Below, in pieces: positions 21,721 to 22,585 of a stretch of DNA of 22,585 nucleotides. This stretch comes from an uncultured Clostridia bacterium (GTDB lineage: Bacteria; Bacillota; Clostridia; TANB77; CAG-508), in the NCBI GenBank assembly GCA_944386375.1, contig CALXAW010000009.1:1-22585 (forward strand), given 5' to 3'. The notes under the pieces were generated by a model. The model was not told the origin of the DNA. It made no database searches and saw only the letters and a program-made list of their open reading frames with translations. Position 1 is the first letter of the stretch, and each line of letters starts with the position of its first letter. A program made the translations under genes and the position numbers.

Positions 21721-22585
21721 TTATTTCATTACCATTTTTATTATTTTATCATTTATTTTTTTGTATGGATGATAACGCATTGGTAAGTCTAACCAGTTTG
21801 CTTTTTTTACTATGCTTTTATAATGGCTAAATGCTTCAAAGCTGTATTTTCCATGGTAGTCGCCCATACCACTATAGCCTACTCCGCCAAATCCTAGTTT
21901 AGAAGTTGCTAAATGTATTATTGTGTCATTTATACATCCTCCACCAAATGAGACATCTTTTAAAAATCTTTTTTGTACTTTTTTATCATTTGTAAATAAA
22001 TATAATGCTAGTGGTTTATTATGTTCATTTATATATTTTACAACTTCGTCCATATTTGTGTATTCTATAATAGGAAGTATTGGGCCAAATATTTCTTCTT
22101 GCATTACTGGTGAATTTATGTCTTTATTATCTACAATTGTTAACTCTATTTTTGATTTTTCTTTATCTGACTTTCCTCCAAATAAAATATCGCAAGTATC
22201 AATCAATTGTGCTATTCTGTTAAATTGCTTTTCATTTGCCATTTTAGGATATTCGTCATTTTCTAATGGTCTTTCTCCTAAAAATTGTGTTATCCATTTT
22301 TTTATAGATTCTACAAATTTATTTTTTACTTTTTTATGTACAAATACATAATCTGGCGCAACACATGTTTGACCAGCATTAAGTAATTTACCAAATACTA
22401 CTCTTTTAGCTGCTAAATCTACATCTGAGTTTTGGTCTACTATTACTGGACTTTTTCCACCTAATTCTAATGTTACTGGAGTTAAGTTTTTAGCTGCTGC
22501 TTCCATTACTATTTTGCCAACTCGTGCACTACCTGTGTAAAAAATATAATCAAATCTTGAATTTACTAGTTCTTTTTGTCTGTCT
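21721..22585 (-). CDS. NAD(P)-dependent aldehyde dehydrogenase, N-terminal part outside window
   Basis: The C-terminal 288 codons of an aldehyde dehydrogenase, oxidising aldehydes to acids with NAD(P)+. The frame is open to the right edge, reading ...LVNSRFDYIFYTGSARVGK before the methionine at 22506, which is internal and not a start. Motifs: the cofactor-fold FYTGSARVGK, the catalytic glutamate region TLELGGKSP, and the catalytic cysteine in NAGQTCVAPDY. A C-terminal GGGCINDTIIHLAT and GMGDYHGKYSFEAFSH follow. These match the class-3 / fatty-aldehyde (YwdH-like) group, which has a short hydrophobic end, here LDLPMRYHPYKK then MVMK. It ends at an intrinsic terminator, and its promoter is outside the window. 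Substrate not determined; medium- or long-chain aldehydes are likely for the group. Confidence 0.95.
   Translation of the reverse strand, partial: DRQKELVNSRFDYIFYTGSARVGKIVMEAAAKNLTPVTLELGGKSPVIVDQNSDVDLAAKRVVFGKLLNAGQTCVAPDYVFVHKKVKNKFVESIKKWITQFLGERPLENDEYPKMANEKQFNRIAQLIDTCDILFGGKSDKEKSKIELTIVDNKDINSPVMQEEIFGPILPIIEYTNMDEVVKYINEHNKPLALYLFTNDKKVQKRFLKDVSFGGGCINDTIIHLATSKLGFGGVGYSGMGDYHGKYSFEAFSHYKSIVKKANWLDLPMRYHPYKKINDKIIKMVMK

Noticed and set aside
22504..22506. Methionine at 22506 as the start of the aldehyde dehydrogenase
   Set aside because: The frame continues upstream with conserved family sequence (FYTGSARVGK) to the window edge, so it is internal.

Overview
The window looks like chromosomal DNA from a very A+T-rich, spore-forming low-GC Firmicute, most likely an uncultured gut-type Clostridia. 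The evidence is the PolC-type replicative polymerase, strong AGGAGG-type ribosome sites, consensus sigma-A promoters, a SpoIVFA/SpoIVFB-like pair, and surface families common in such genomes (BspA-like leucine-rich repeats with Ig-like domains, a thioester/SpaA adhesin with a sortase, WG repeats, TasA/camelysin-like proteins). Every gene I support lies on the minus strand, so the map reads from right to left. The plus strand is strongly T/C-rich and carries only antisense open frames.

Right edge to 17.9 kb: the 3' part of an aldehyde dehydrogenase gene ends at an intrinsic terminator. One base after the terminator's T run comes a perfect TTGACA-N17-TATAAT promoter. It drives a four-gene surface operon: a TasA-like protein, a second SipW-signal-type protein, a paralogue of the first that has lost the usual cleavage-site alanine, and a 533-residue Ig-domain protein with a ChW-like C-terminal motif.

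17.9-14.0 kb: an unknown small C-terminally anchored protein, an M23 (LytM) membrane protein and an M50 intramembrane protease (SpoIVFA/SpoIVFB arrangement), then a sortase and its likely substrate, a thioester-domain/SpaA adhesin. The adhesin's LPITG motif is followed by a single residue and a stop, so the membrane anchor is missing. Just beyond it is a short sequence resembling an IS3-family end.

14.0-10.6 kb: four 23-bp tandem repeats overlap the likely promoter of an AAA_14/DUF4143 ATPase. A WG-repeat membrane protein follows, with its own perfect consensus promoter and a strong terminator.

10.6-2.6 kb: a patatin-like phospholipase, polC with its own extended -10 promoter, a DUF1294 membrane protein, then a 530-bp intergenic region. 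That region holds a perfect 31-bp-arm palindrome and a cluster of five DnaA-box sequences, and leads into lepA.

2.6-0 kb: a secreted BspA-like protein starting at a TTG only 15 nt after the lepA stop and running off the left edge.

The most unusual items are the DnaA-box cluster, the 23-bp repeat array at the ATPase promoter, the truncated sortase substrate next to an intact sortase, and the TasA-like operon. No CRISPR array, rRNA, tRNA or complete insertion sequence was seen.
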